This document shows positions 1 through 7,111 of a stretch of DNA of 64,000 bases, in pieces. The stretch's first letter is position 1. Each line of letters opens with the position of its first letter. Under the pieces are notes generated by a model. It worked only from the letters and a program-made list of their open reading frames with translations, made no database searches and was not told the origin of the DNA. The translations under genes and the position numbers were made by a program. This DNA comes from Pseudomonadota bacterium (GTDB lineage Bacteria; Pseudomonadota; Gammaproteobacteria; Steroidobacterales; Steroidobacteraceae). The DNA lies in the NCBI GenBank assembly GCA_021851405.1, contig JAJZDW010000003.1:62001-126000 (forward strand), given 5' to 3'.

Positions 1-660
1 GTCGACGTAAAGCTGAGCGTTCCAAGTGTTCGCCGCGCTGCCTTTGACGAAGTACACCTGGGCCGTGTGCGCGGCTCCGAGGGAGTCATAGACCGTGAGC
101 GACGTAGTGTTGTTGTAGCTCGTCGGATCGCTCGGATTGAACGTGGTGGTCGTCGGGACCGTGGCGTTCGAGGGCAAATTGAGCGTGAGGTTTGCGGTGG
201 TGGTGGCCTGCGGCGCGACCTGCGAGGTCGTGAGCTGCAGGTCGGAGAGGCCGCCGGTATTGAAGCCGCCGGTGCTGAGGGCGGAGAAGCCCTGCACTCG
301 ATCGCCGGAGGCGGTGACCAGGTAGCCATTGGCGTCGACCTGGAACGCGCCGTTGCGGGTGTAGGAGAGCGCACCGTTATTGCTCACGACGAAGAACCCG
401 TTGCCGCTCAGGGCTAGATCCAGGTTATTCGACGTGGAATTGATGTTGCCCTGGGTGAACTGCTGGGCGATCTCTGAGGTCGCCACGCCGTTGCCGATGG
501 CGGTCTGGGAGACTCCCTGCTGGGTCTGGGCAAACAGGCTCGAGAACTCCGCGCGCGATTGCTTGAAGCCGACCGTATCGACGTTGGCGATATTGTTGGC
601 GGTCGTATTCAGGTCCGAGTTCGCGGCGTTGATGCCGGAAAGGGCAAGTGCAAATGGCAT
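1..660 (-). CDS. flgE: Flagellar hook protein FlgE (3' end outside window)
   Basis: This is the N-terminal 220 codons of the hook subunit, which polymerises into the universal joint between rod and filament. The protein starts MPFALALSGINAAN and contains the axial-protein signature NTTANNIANVDTVGFKQSRAEF, typical of rod/hook proteins, followed by an SNNGALSYTRNGAF-type core (GNGFFVV). The start at 660 has a good ribosome site, AAGGAG at 669-674 on the minus strand, which overlaps the stop of flgD. It is the last visible gene of the flgBCDE operon. The reading frame is open to the window edge, so the C terminus and any flgFG genes lie outside. Confidence 0.95.
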   Translation of the reverse strand, partial: MPFALALSGINAANSDLNTTANNIANVDTVGFKQSRAEFSSLFAQTQQGVSQTAIGNGVATSEIAQQFTQGNINSTSNNLDLALSGNGFFVVSNNGALSYTRNGAFQVDANGYLVTASGDRVQGFSALSTGGFNTGGLSDLQLTTSQVAPQATTTANLTLNLPSNATVPTTTTFNPSDPTSYNNTTSLTVYDSLGAAHTAQVYFVKGSAANTWNAQLYVD

Positions 661-672
661 GGTGGTGGCTCC

Positions 673-1374
673 TTACATGACCTGGCTGACGGCGCTCAGG
701 GGCAGCGATCCGCCGTTGGTGTTCAGTGTCAGACTGTTCGTCGACGGATCGAGCGTTACGCTGTTGACCTGGTAGGCGAGTTCTGGGGTGAGCGAGGACT
801 GCGTGCCGTTCGTGGTCGCAGCAATACTGAAGTTGTACGTACCGGCGGGGGCGGCACCGCCGGAGTTCGTCGTGCCGTCCCAGGTAAATGGGGTGACGCC
901 GTTCTGCGGAGCGACCGAAAACGTGCGAACCAGCTGGCCGCTTGCGTCGGTCACCTGCACCGTGAGGGCGGTGGTACCGGCCGGAACGTTGACGGCGCCG
1001 GTGATGCTTCCGCCGGCGGAGAGTCCGGCGGAGCTTCCCGATGCGATGACGGTGTGGCCGATCAGATTGGTGCCGCTCATGATCTGTGCGGAGGACATGG
1101 AATTCGACAACGCACTCATCGAGTTCGACATGCTGCTGATGCCGCTCACTTCGCTCAATGCCGAGAACTCGTTGACGAACTGGCTCGGATTGGTCGGTTG
1201 GGTGGGGTCCTGATTTTGCATCTGGGTCACCAGCAGCTGCAGGAAGTCGTTCTGCGTGAGCGCGAGCGAGCTATTGGCACTGCCGGCTGATGTGCTGTTG
1301 CTGGAGCTGCTCGCCGCCGCAGCCGCGTTCGCGGCTGTTTGGGAGGCGTACGCGCTGATGGAGTTGTATGACAT
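673..1374 (-). CDS. flgD: Hook-capping protein FlgD
   Basis: FlgD forms the transient cap on which hook subunits assemble. The 233-residue product has the family's conserved N-terminal segment at about residues 38-60 (QNDFLQLLVTQMQNQDP followed by TNPSQFVNEFS). A Ser/Ala-rich leader precedes it, and an FlgD Ig/tudor-like C-terminal half follows with GTTALTVQV and FTWDGTTNSGG segments. It sits between flgC and flgE in the standard order, and its stop codon lies inside the ribosome site of flgE, which suggests translational coupling. Length is normal for the family. Confidence 0.95.
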   Translation of the reverse strand: MSYNSISAYASQTAANAAAAASSSSNSTSAGSANSSLALTQNDFLQLLVTQMQNQDPTQPTNPSQFVNEFSALSEVSGISSMSNSMSALSNSMSSAQIMSGTNLIGHTVIASGSSAGLSAGGSITGAVNVPAGTTALTVQVTDASGQLVRTFSVAPQNGVTPFTWDGTTNSGGAAPAGTYNFSIAATTNGTQSSLTPELAYQVNSVTLDPSTNSLTLNTNGGSLPLSAVSQVM

Positions 1375-1403
1375 TGCTGTGGTTCCCGGTGCGGCGTGTG
1401 GGG

Positions 1404-1838
1404 TTAGATCTGGGCGAGTTTCAAGGTGTCGATGGCCAAGGTCTTCGAGGTGTTGAGGACCTGGGCGTCGTTCTGGTACGAGCGGGATGCGGAAATCATG
1501 TCCACCATCTGCTCGACGACGTTGACGTTCGAGGAGTAGACGTAGCCCTTGGCGTCCGCCATGGGGTTGCCGGGCTCATATCGGGCGGTGACTGGGGCGT
1601 TGCTTTGGACGATGCCGTCGACGGCCACGGAGGCGTTGGCGCCCTGAAGGGTCGCCGGCGCGCCCGGGGCGAGCGCGGCTTGTACGGCCTGGAAGACCGG
1701 AAAGCGCGCTTTGTAGGCGGTGCTCGCGCTGCTGCTGACGCTGTCGGCGTTGGCGAGGTTGCTGGCGACGGTATTCAATCGAACCGATTCGGCGGACATG
1801 CCCGAACCGGCGATGTTGAAGATATTGAAGAGTGCCAT
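1404..1838 (-). CDS. flgC: Proximal rod protein FlgC
   Basis: FlgC is one of the proximal rod proteins that link the MS ring to the distal rod. The 144-residue protein begins MALFNIFNIAGSGMSAES and carries the rod-protein motif LNTVASNLANADSV. Its C-terminal helix (NVNVVEQMVDMISASRSYQNDAQVLNTSK) is the part that packs with other axial proteins. It lies 29 bases after flgB in the flgBCDE operon. Length and order are as expected. Confidence 0.95.
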   Translation of the reverse strand: MALFNIFNIAGSGMSAESVRLNTVASNLANADSVSSSASTAYKARFPVFQAVQAALAPGAPATLQGANASVAVDGIVQSNAPVTARYEPGNPMADAKGYVYSSNVNVVEQMVDMISASRSYQNDAQVLNTSKTLAIDTLKLAQI

Positions 1839-1867
1839 GACAAGCCTGCGAAGGTCGGTGGTGGGGG

Positions 1868-2299
1868 TTATTGCCCGGTGATCGCGGTTTTCAGCTGAGT
1901 GAAGCGCTGTTCGAGGAACGTGAGTGCCGCTTGGTAGCGCACGGTGTTCTGCGCGAACTTGGCCTCCTCGAGCTGGGAGCTGACCGTATTGCCGTCGAGC
2001 GAGGGCGCAAGCGGCACGCGGTACTTCAGAAACTGGGCCGTAGAGAATCCACCGGGGGTCGCTGCGGCGGTGACGTCGAGACTATTGTCCGTGGTCATCT
2101 GCAGCGTGCCGCCGCCGGTTGCGCTGGCGCCGGAGTGCGGGTCGGCTGCCGCGAGGGCGGAGCGAAAGTCGATGTCGCGCGCCTTGTATCCGGGCGTATC
2201 CGCATTGGCGAGATTCGCCGCGAGGACCTCGGCTCGCTTGGAATACACCTGCAGGGCATCGGGCTGGACGCCAAGGTAGGTGTTGAGGTTGAACGGCAT
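1868..2299 (-). CDS. flgB: Proximal rod protein FlgB
   Basis: FlgB is the first gene of the rod/hook operon and encodes a proximal rod subunit of 143 residues. The start at 2299 (MPFNLNTYLGVQPDALQ) gives the usual family length, whereas the open frame extends about 130 codons further upstream with no family similarity. The motif AEVLAANLANADTPGYKARD is the N-terminal rod signature, and the C terminus (TVRYQAALTFLEQRFTQLKTAI) is the conserved polymerisation helix. The ribosome site is weak. A sigma-54 promoter ends about 40 bases upstream, giving a leader of roughly 28 bases. Confidence 0.95.
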   Translation of the reverse strand: MPFNLNTYLGVQPDALQVYSKRAEVLAANLANADTPGYKARDIDFRSALAAADPHSGASATGGGTLQMTTDNSLDVTAAATPGGFSTAQFLKYRVPLAPSLDGNTVSSQLEEAKFAQNTVRYQAALTFLEQRFTQLKTAITGQ

Positions 2300-2337
2300 G
2301 TCGGAAAACCGGCGGTTAGGAAACCTGCCGGATACGC

Positions 2338-2353
2338 AGCAAGAGGCGTGCCA
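2338..2353 (-). promoter_or_regulatory. Sigma-54 promoter of flgBCDE
   Basis: On the minus strand the sequence reads TGGCACGCCTCTTGCT, which matches the sigma-54 consensus TGGCACG-N4-TTGC(A/T) at every fixed position. The expected transcription start is near 2327, about 28 bases before the flgB start codon. RpoN dependence of rod/hook operons is known in FleQ-type hierarchies, and two sigma-54 activators are encoded in this window. Confidence 0.85.
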
Positions 2354-2542
2354 ACGGGGAGAAACCGTCATTCGGGGCGGATTGGGTGTCCCGAACTGTC
2401 TGGGAGTGTGACGCCGTTCACGTCCGGGCGGCGGGCGGTTGCCGGTGCGCGGCAGAGGGCGCGGCGCGGGGGGCGGGCGAGGGATGAGCGGCGAGCGACG
2501 CGGCGACTGGAGTCCGACGGCGTTATGATGAGGAGTCTCAGG

Positions 2543-2558
2543 TGGCCCGACATTTGCA
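2543..2558 (+). promoter_or_regulatory. Candidate sigma-54 promoter at flgA
   Basis: The plus strand reads TGGCCCGACATTTGCA, with the invariant GG and GC elements at correct spacing and one mismatch to TGGCACG-N4-TTGCA. The predicted start of transcription (about 2568-2570) falls at the flgA start codon (2571) and downstream of the apparent ribosome site GGAAG (2561-2565). Either flgA is read from a nearly leaderless message or the match is fortuitous. Confidence 0.4.
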
Positions 2559-2570
2559 TTGGAAGTCCGC

Positions 2571-3302
2571 ATGAAAGCGTATGCGTCATTTTTTCGTCGT
2601 GCGCCGCGCGTAGCGGCGGTGGCATCGTTCTGTCTGCTGGGGCTAGGCGCGACGGGCCGTGCGTTCGGCGCCGTGGAGCCGGTGGCGAGCATCCGTCATG
2701 CGGCCGAGCAGTTCGTGCTGGCCCAAATGCCCCCGGGCGAGCAGGGCATCGTGGTTCGCGCCGGTGCGCTGGATTCGCGTCTCCGGCTGGCACGATGTCA
2801 GGCCCCTCTGCAGGCCGGGATGCTCGCCGGTGCTCGGCTGCAACCCAGTATGTCGATCTCGGTCGGGTGCCGTTCGGGCGCCGACTGGACCATCTATGTA
2901 CCGGTCAGTCTCGAGTCGCGCATCCATGTCTGGGCGCTGCGCCAGCCGGAGAATGCGGGGGCGCGGCTGAGGGTTGCGGATCTGGCGCCGGAGACGCGGC
3001 TCGTGTCGGGCGTCGCAGCCGGATACGTCACGAATCTGGCGTTGCTCTCGCGCAGTACGCTGCGCCACCCGATGCCGGCCGGTGCGGTGCTGCATGCCAG
3101 CGATCTGCTGGCGGATTTCATGGTGCGCCAAGGACAGCAGGTGACGCTGGTCGCCTCCATCGGGGGGATCGAGGTCCGTGCTCATGGGGCTGCGCTGCAG
3201 GATGGACGGTACGGTGAGCTGATCCGGGTCCAGAATCTGGCCTCCAAGAAGGTCGTGCAGGGCACGGTGGGGGATGGCCACGTGGTGTATGTCTCACCCT
3301 AA
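2571..3302 (+). CDS. flgA: P-ring assembly chaperone FlgA
   Basis: FlgA is the periplasmic chaperone for P-ring (FlgI) assembly around the rod. The 243-residue protein starts at ATG 2571 with an Sec signal peptide (MKAYASFFRRAPRV, then a hydrophobic stretch ending near residue 33 at RAFGAVEP). The C-terminal half holds the SAF/ChapFlgA domain, with GAVLHASDLLADFMVRQGQ and VLKGQ-like NLASKKVVQGTV segments. It is transcribed divergently from flgBCDE, as in many flagellar loci. GGAAG lies 5 bases before the ATG. The sigma-28 promoter of flgM overlaps its stop codon. Confidence 0.93.
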   Translation: MKAYASFFRRAPRVAAVASFCLLGLGATGRAFGAVEPVASIRHAAEQFVLAQMPPGEQGIVVRAGALDSRLRLARCQAPLQAGMLAGARLQPSMSISVGCRSGADWTIYVPVSLESRIHVWALRQPENAGARLRVADLAPETRLVSGVAAGYVTNLALLSRSTLRHPMPAGAVLHASDLLADFMVRQGQQVTLVASIGGIEVRAHGAALQDGRYGELIRVQNLASKKVVQGTVGDGHVVYVSP

Positions 3303-3326
3303 AGTTTCCTCACGGCACGCCGATAC
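3300..3326 (+). promoter_or_regulatory. Sigma-28 (FliA) promoter of flgM-flgN
   Basis: The -35 box TAAAGTTT (3300-3307) and -10 box GCCGATAC (3319-3326) are separated by exactly 11 bases. This matches the FliA consensus TAAAGTTT-N11-GCCGATAA at 15 of 16 positions. The first three bases of the -35 box are the flgA stop codon. Transcription would begin near 3333, about 23 bases before flgM. Confidence 0.9.
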
Positions 3327-3355
3327 CTGGACAAGGGTGCTCGAGGAGAGCAGTG

Positions 3356-3685
3356 ATGTCGAGCAAAATCAACGGGTTAAATGGCGCTTCGCCCGCGGTT
3401 GAGACCGGCGGCGGTGCGCGGCGCGCGGCTGAGGCGGCCACCGGCCAGGCTTCGGGATCGGCGGCCGCCGCCCAAGCGGGCGGCTCAGACGTTCATATCA
3501 CCGATTCGGCCAGCTTTCTCTCGGGTGTGGCGCAGCAGTTGAGCTCGCTCCCGGCGGTGAATTCGGGTCGCGTGGCCCAGCTGCAGTCGGCGATCGACAG
3601 CGGCACCTATACGGTTCAGCCCCACGTCGTGGCCGGCCAGCTGATGCAATCCGAGCAGACGCTGGCGCAGATCCACGGAGGGTGA
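3356..3685 (+). CDS. flgM: Anti-sigma-28 factor FlgM
   Basis: FlgM binds FliA and keeps late flagellar genes off until the hook is finished and FlgM is exported. The 109-residue product has a disordered Gly/Ala-rich N-terminal half (secretion part) and a C-terminal half with VAQLQSAIDSGTYTVQPHVVAGQLM, the conserved sigma-28-binding region. ATG 3356 is preferred over GTG 3353 because GGAGAG (3345-3350) lies 5 bases ahead of it. It is followed at 3 bases by flgN. The gene lies behind a sigma-28 promoter, giving the classic negative loop. Confidence 0.93.
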   Translation: MSSKINGLNGASPAVETGGGARRAAEAATGQASGSAAAAQAGGSDVHITDSASFLSGVAQQLSSLPAVNSGRVAQLQSAIDSGTYTVQPHVVAGQLMQSEQTLAQIHGG

Positions 3686-3688
3686 TCG

Positions 3689-4174
3689 ATGGATCCGCTC
3701 GTCTGTCGCGAACACCTGACCGAACTGTTCCGGGACGAATCGACGCTGCTGGCGGAACTCGAGCAGCTGCTCAGCCGCGAAGCAGACATTCTCGAAGGCT
3801 CGGACATTCGAGAAATCGAGCAGACGACTCGGGCACGCCAGGAACGCATGGGCGCGCTGGCGCGACTCGAAGAGCAGCGCCGCTCGCTGTGTGCCATGCA
3901 CGGCTTCGCCGCGGACCGAGCGGGGCTCGAGTCGGTGATGGCCTGGTGCGATCCGAGCGGCATGCTGACCGAATCATTGCGCGACTGCGCCACCCGCGCG
4001 GTGCGCTGCCGCGAGCTCAATGACCACAACGGTGTGCTCGTGACCGCCCGGCTGACGCGGGTGGAGAGCCTGCTCGGCACGTTGACCGGCCGTCCGACCC
4101 GTCTGGATACCTATGGGCCGCGCGGCTACGGAGTCGCATCGATCCGCGCCGGACGGGTGCTCGGGGCCGCCTGA
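3689..4174 (+). CDS. flgN: Flagellar export chaperone FlgN
   Basis: FlgN-type chaperones deliver hook-filament junction proteins (FlgK, FlgL) to the export gate. The 161-residue protein is largely helical and acidic in its N-terminal half (LFRDESTLLAELEQLLSREADILEGSDIREIEQ) and carries the LNDHNGVLVTARLTRVESLL segment typical of FlgN C-terminal helices. It lies 3 bases after flgM, behind the same sigma-28 promoter. Sequence conservation in the family is low, so the call rests on both sequence and position. Confidence 0.85.
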   Translation: MDPLVCREHLTELFRDESTLLAELEQLLSREADILEGSDIREIEQTTRARQERMGALARLEEQRRSLCAMHGFAADRAGLESVMAWCDPSGMLTESLRDCATRAVRCRELNDHNGVLVTARLTRVESLLGTLTGRPTRLDTYGPRGYGVASIRAGRVLGAA

Positions 4175-4244
4175 CCTCCCGGGGCGCCTGCGCGCCTCCG
4201 GCACCTCCCCCGCAGGTTCGTCCGTCGCTCCAGCCCCAATAAAA

Positions 4245-4260
4245 GGCGCACGTATGCGCC
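4245..4260. other. Perfect 6-bp hairpin between flgN and the formyltransferase gene
   Basis: GGCGCA-CGTA-TGCGCC forms a perfect 6-bp stem with a 4-base loop. On the plus strand no T run follows. On the minus strand it is followed by TTTTATT, so it looks like a rho-independent terminator for leftward transcription, although no leftward gene ends here. It may simply insulate flgMN from antisense reading. Confidence 0.35.
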
Positions 4261-4323
4261 GATGCACCACACCCCCGGTGCTCGTGGATTATGATTCCGC
4301 GCTCATGATCCATCGGAGTCGCC

Positions 4324-5181
4324 ATGCGCTTTGCGATCACGCTGACCGACCGCTATCTGCCCGTGCTCGAGGCGCTTCTGGCGGCGGGCTGGCAGCCGGT
4401 GAAGCTGTTTACGTCGCCCGTCGACGACCGCATCTTCCACAACAAGCTTTCTCTTCAGCGCGCGCAGCAGCTCGATATTCCGGTGCAGATCTCGCGCATG
4501 CTGGATACGGATCTGCTTGACCTGAACGCGCGCGGCTGCGATGCGCTCGTGGTGGCGAGCTACCGCTGGCGAATCGGCGAATGGCAGCCTCATCTGCGCT
4601 ACGCGGTCAATTTCCATCCCTCGCCGCTGCCGATCGGCCGCGGTGCCTATCCGGTGGTACGGGCGATTCTCGACGGTCACACCGAATGGGGAATCAGCTG
4701 CCACAAGCTCGCGGCGCGTTTCGACAGCGGGGATATCCTCGCGCAGGAAACCTTCCCGATCGCCGCGGATGAGTGCCACGAGACGCTCGATCTGAAGACC
4801 CAACTGGCATCGGGCCTTCTGGCGGGCAGGATTGCCGCGAATTTTGAAACGCTGTGGCGCGATGCCACGGTGCAGGGCGAGGGGAGCTACTGGAAACTGT
4901 TCACCGATGGGGATCGCACCCTCAATTTCAATCAGCCGGTCGAGCGCATCATGCGCACGGTGCGCGCGTTCGGCGATTATGAATGCTTCGCCAAGGTCGC
5001 TGAGGCCCAGATTTACGTGCGCAGAGCGGTGGCCTGGCCGGCCCGGCACACCCTGGTACCCGGGACAGTAGTGCACAATTCCGCGATGCGGCTGGTCGTC
5101 GCGGCGAGCGACGGATACGTCGGTCTGCTCGAATGGAGCCTGATCGCGCCCGACGCGCTGGCCCAGCGAATCGGACGGTAA
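4324..5181 (+). CDS. Formyltransferase-like protein (Fmt/ArnA-N type)
   Basis: The 285-residue protein has the two-domain plan of methionyl-tRNA formyltransferase relatives: an N-terminal formyl-transfer domain and a C-terminal OB-like domain from about residue 200. The catalytic triad of the family is visible as Asn96, His98 (in VNFHPSPLP) and Asp134 (in RFDSGDIL); the 36-residue His-Asp spacing equals that of Fmt. These enzymes move a formyl group from 10-formyl-tetrahydrofolate to an amine. It lacks the strict Fmt signature around the loop, so the acceptor is unknown; an amino sugar or other small amine is as likely as tRNA. CGGAG precedes the ATG. It lies alone between flgN and the HDOD genes. 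Confidence 0.8.
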   Translation: MRFAITLTDRYLPVLEALLAAGWQPVKLFTSPVDDRIFHNKLSLQRAQQLDIPVQISRMLDTDLLDLNARGCDALVVASYRWRIGEWQPHLRYAVNFHPSPLPIGRGAYPVVRAILDGHTEWGISCHKLAARFDSGDILAQETFPIAADECHETLDLKTQLASGLLAGRIAANFETLWRDATVQGEGSYWKLFTDGDRTLNFNQPVERIMRTVRAFGDYECFAKVAEAQIYVRRAVAWPARHTLVPGTVVHNSAMRLVVAASDGYVGLLEWSLIAPDALAQRIGR

Positions 5182-5211
5182 GACCGCCGCGGCTGAACCC
5201 CACCGGTCGAT

Positions 5212-6138
5212 TCAGCCCAGCGCTTCGCGCAGAGCGGCGATCTCCTGGGCAGATTCCTCGAGAAGAGTTTCGCACGCCAGCGGAGCGATCTGCAGGCGCT
5301 GCAGGGGGCGCGCCTTGCCCAGCCGCTGGCGCAGGTCTTGTCCGTCATCGAGGTCGGCGAGCAGCGTGCCGGCGATCAGGACGTCAGTCAACGTCACGGG
5401 GCCGCGCGCATCGCGCTCGTAATTCTCCGACTCCTGGACAGCCTGGACGATCTCGTCCGCCATGCTCCAATTCTCAAGCAGGGCTGCGGCAATGCTCAAA
5501 TGCCAGGCGTGCTCGATCGCCCGATAGGCTGCGGCGTCGTGAAACAAAGAGCGATGGCCGCTGGCGCGGGTGAGGATATACAGTCGGCCGACGCCCTGCA
5601 GGAGACCACACAGGAGTGCGGTATCGGGCGCGACACCCGTCTGGCGCCGGGCAATCACGAAGCTGAGGCTTGCGACCTGGACGCTTCGTTTCCAGAGATC
5701 ACCGAGCTGGGATTCCAAGCCGCGCAGCCCGGTGGCGCCGCGGAGTTGCCGTACGGCGAAGGCGATGGTTGCCGAGCGCACGATGTCTAGACCGACGCGG
5801 GCCACGGCGGAACGCAGATCGGAAACGGGCTGGGCACCGGGGTTGAGCGCCGCGGAATTGGCCATGCGCATCAGCTGTGTGGCGAGGACTGGCTCGCCCC
5901 CGATGACGCGCACGATGCGGCTGAGATCCGCATTGGGATCGCTGAGGACGCGCTGAACGCGCATCACGATGTGCGGGAATCCCGGCAGTTCGACCTTGCC
6001 GCCGGAGAGTTCCGAGGCGAGCTCGCGCACGAATGAGAAGGCAATGTCCTGGTCAGCGGTCGCGACCACCGCCGAGATCCTGTTGGGGTCGGTGTTCAAT
6101 TGCGGCTGCATGGGCAAATCATCGTGCACGGTCGACAT
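5212..6138 (-). CDS. HDOD-domain signalling protein (second of a pair)
   Basis: This 308-residue protein has one HDOD domain (about residues 35-230), the non-catalytic relative of HD phosphohydrolases found in bacterial signalling. Landmarks are LPGFPHIVMRVQRVLSD, VIGGEPVLATQLMRMANSAA and VARVGLDIVRSATIAFAV. The HD metal ligands are not evident, as usual for HDOD. ATG 6138 overlaps the stop of the upstream paralogue by one base (TGATG), so the two are translationally coupled. The two proteins are clearly duplicates of each other. The role is unknown; HDOD proteins near flagellar genes are often linked to motility or c-di-GMP control. Confidence 0.85.
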   Translation of the reverse strand: MSTVHDDLPMQPQLNTDPNRISAVVATADQDIAFSFVRELASELSGGKVELPGFPHIVMRVQRVLSDPNADLSRIVRVIGGEPVLATQLMRMANSAALNPGAQPVSDLRSAVARVGLDIVRSATIAFAVRQLRGATGLRGLESQLGDLWKRSVQVASLSFVIARRQTGVAPDTALLCGLLQGVGRLYILTRASGHRSLFHDAAAYRAIEHAWHLSIAAALLENWSMADEIVQAVQESENYERDARGPVTLTDVLIAGTLLADLDDGQDLRQRLGKARPLQRLQIAPLACETLLEESAQEIAALREALG

Positions 6139-7031
6139 CACACCCCGAGAGCGTCGCGCAGGGCGGTAATCTCGTGGTCGGATTCCTCTATGAGATTCGC
6201 ATAGCTTGTCGAATCGATGCCCAGTCGGCGGCAGGCTGCCACGTCGTGCATGTTCAGCTCGAGCGTCTCGGGGTGTTCCTTGAACGAGCTGAGCAGTTGG
6301 CTGACGGTGAGAACGTCCGTCAGATCAGGAGGTCCCGCGTGCTTGCGCTCGAGATCTTCGTATTCGCTCACGGCCTCCACGATCTCCTCAGCCATCTCCC
6401 AGTTCTCAAGCAGCGCTTTGGCGATCGAGGCGTGCCAGTCGCGCACGATGGCGGCGTACGTGGCCTGATCGGAGAGCAGATTGGGATAGCTCGTGACGCG
6501 GGTGAGAATGTACAGCTTGCCGATGCCATGGAGCAGACCGCCGAGCATCGCGGTGTCCGGGTTGACGCGACTGAATCGCTTGGCGACGACGTACGACATC
6601 GCCGCGACCCCGGCAGACGTGCGCCACAGATCATCGAGTGGCCGCTCCAGGCCTTTCAGGTCATCGCTCTTCTTCAGCTGCGACATCGCAAACGCAATCG
6701 CTGCGCTGCGCACCATGTTGAACCCGAGCCGGGCGATGGCGCTGCGCAATTCGGTGATCGGGCGGCCGCTGAAATTGATCGCCGCGGAGTTCGCGATTTG
6801 CAGCAGCCGGGCAGCGAGCATCGGCTCGGAGCCGACGATGCGGGTGACCTTCTCCTGCGACACCTCGTCGTCGGCGAGTACCTGGCGGACTCGCAGCGCA
6901 ATGTCCGGAAAACTCGGCAGTTCAACCTTGCCCTTGGAGAGTTCGGCCGCGAGAGCCTGCACGAACGCAAAGACCTCGGTATTACCGACTGCAGCGGTGG
7001 CGGGGGAGATTTCTTCGGCGGGAGTACTCAA
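6138..7031 (-). CDS. HDOD-domain signalling protein (first of a pair)
   Basis: The 297-residue product is a paralogue of its downstream neighbour, with LPSFPDIALRVRQVLAD, IVGSEPMLAARLLQIANSAA and IARLGFNMVRSAAIAFAM. It has an HDOD domain and a C-terminal helical tail. The start is a TTG at 7031, which fits a sigma-28 promoter whose predicted transcript starts about 20 bases upstream; no ATG lies nearby. The promoter implies late-class expression with flagellin and chemotaxis genes. No catalytic residues or output domain are visible, so a scaffold or regulatory role is inferred only. Confidence 0.85.
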   Translation of the reverse strand: MSTPAEEISPATAAVGNTEVFAFVQALAAELSKGKVELPSFPDIALRVRQVLADDEVSQEKVTRIVGSEPMLAARLLQIANSAAINFSGRPITELRSAIARLGFNMVRSAAIAFAMSQLKKSDDLKGLERPLDDLWRTSAGVAAMSYVVAKRFSRVNPDTAMLGGLLHGIGKLYILTRVTSYPNLLSDQATYAAIVRDWHASIAKALLENWEMAEEIVEAVSEYEDLERKHAGPPDLTDVLTVSQLLSSFKEHPETLELNMHDVAACRRLGIDSTSYANLIEESDHEITALRDALGV

Positions 7032-7057
7032 AGCGGCGGCCTCGTCTTACTGTCTAT

Positions 7058-7084
7058 TTATCGGCGGGAAGCGATCGGACTTGA
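7058..7084 (-). promoter_or_regulatory. Sigma-28 promoter of the HDOD pair
   Basis: On the minus strand the -10 box GCCGATAA (7058-7065) is a perfect FliA match. Exactly 11 bases separate it from a -35 box TCAAGTCC (7077-7084), which keeps 5 of 8 consensus bases. Transcription would start near 7050, about 20 bases before the TTG start. The same TCAAG -35 variant occurs in the candidate at 20896-20922. Confidence 0.7.
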
Positions 7085-7111
7085 TAGCGTCATGCTCATC
7101 TCGTCCATTGC

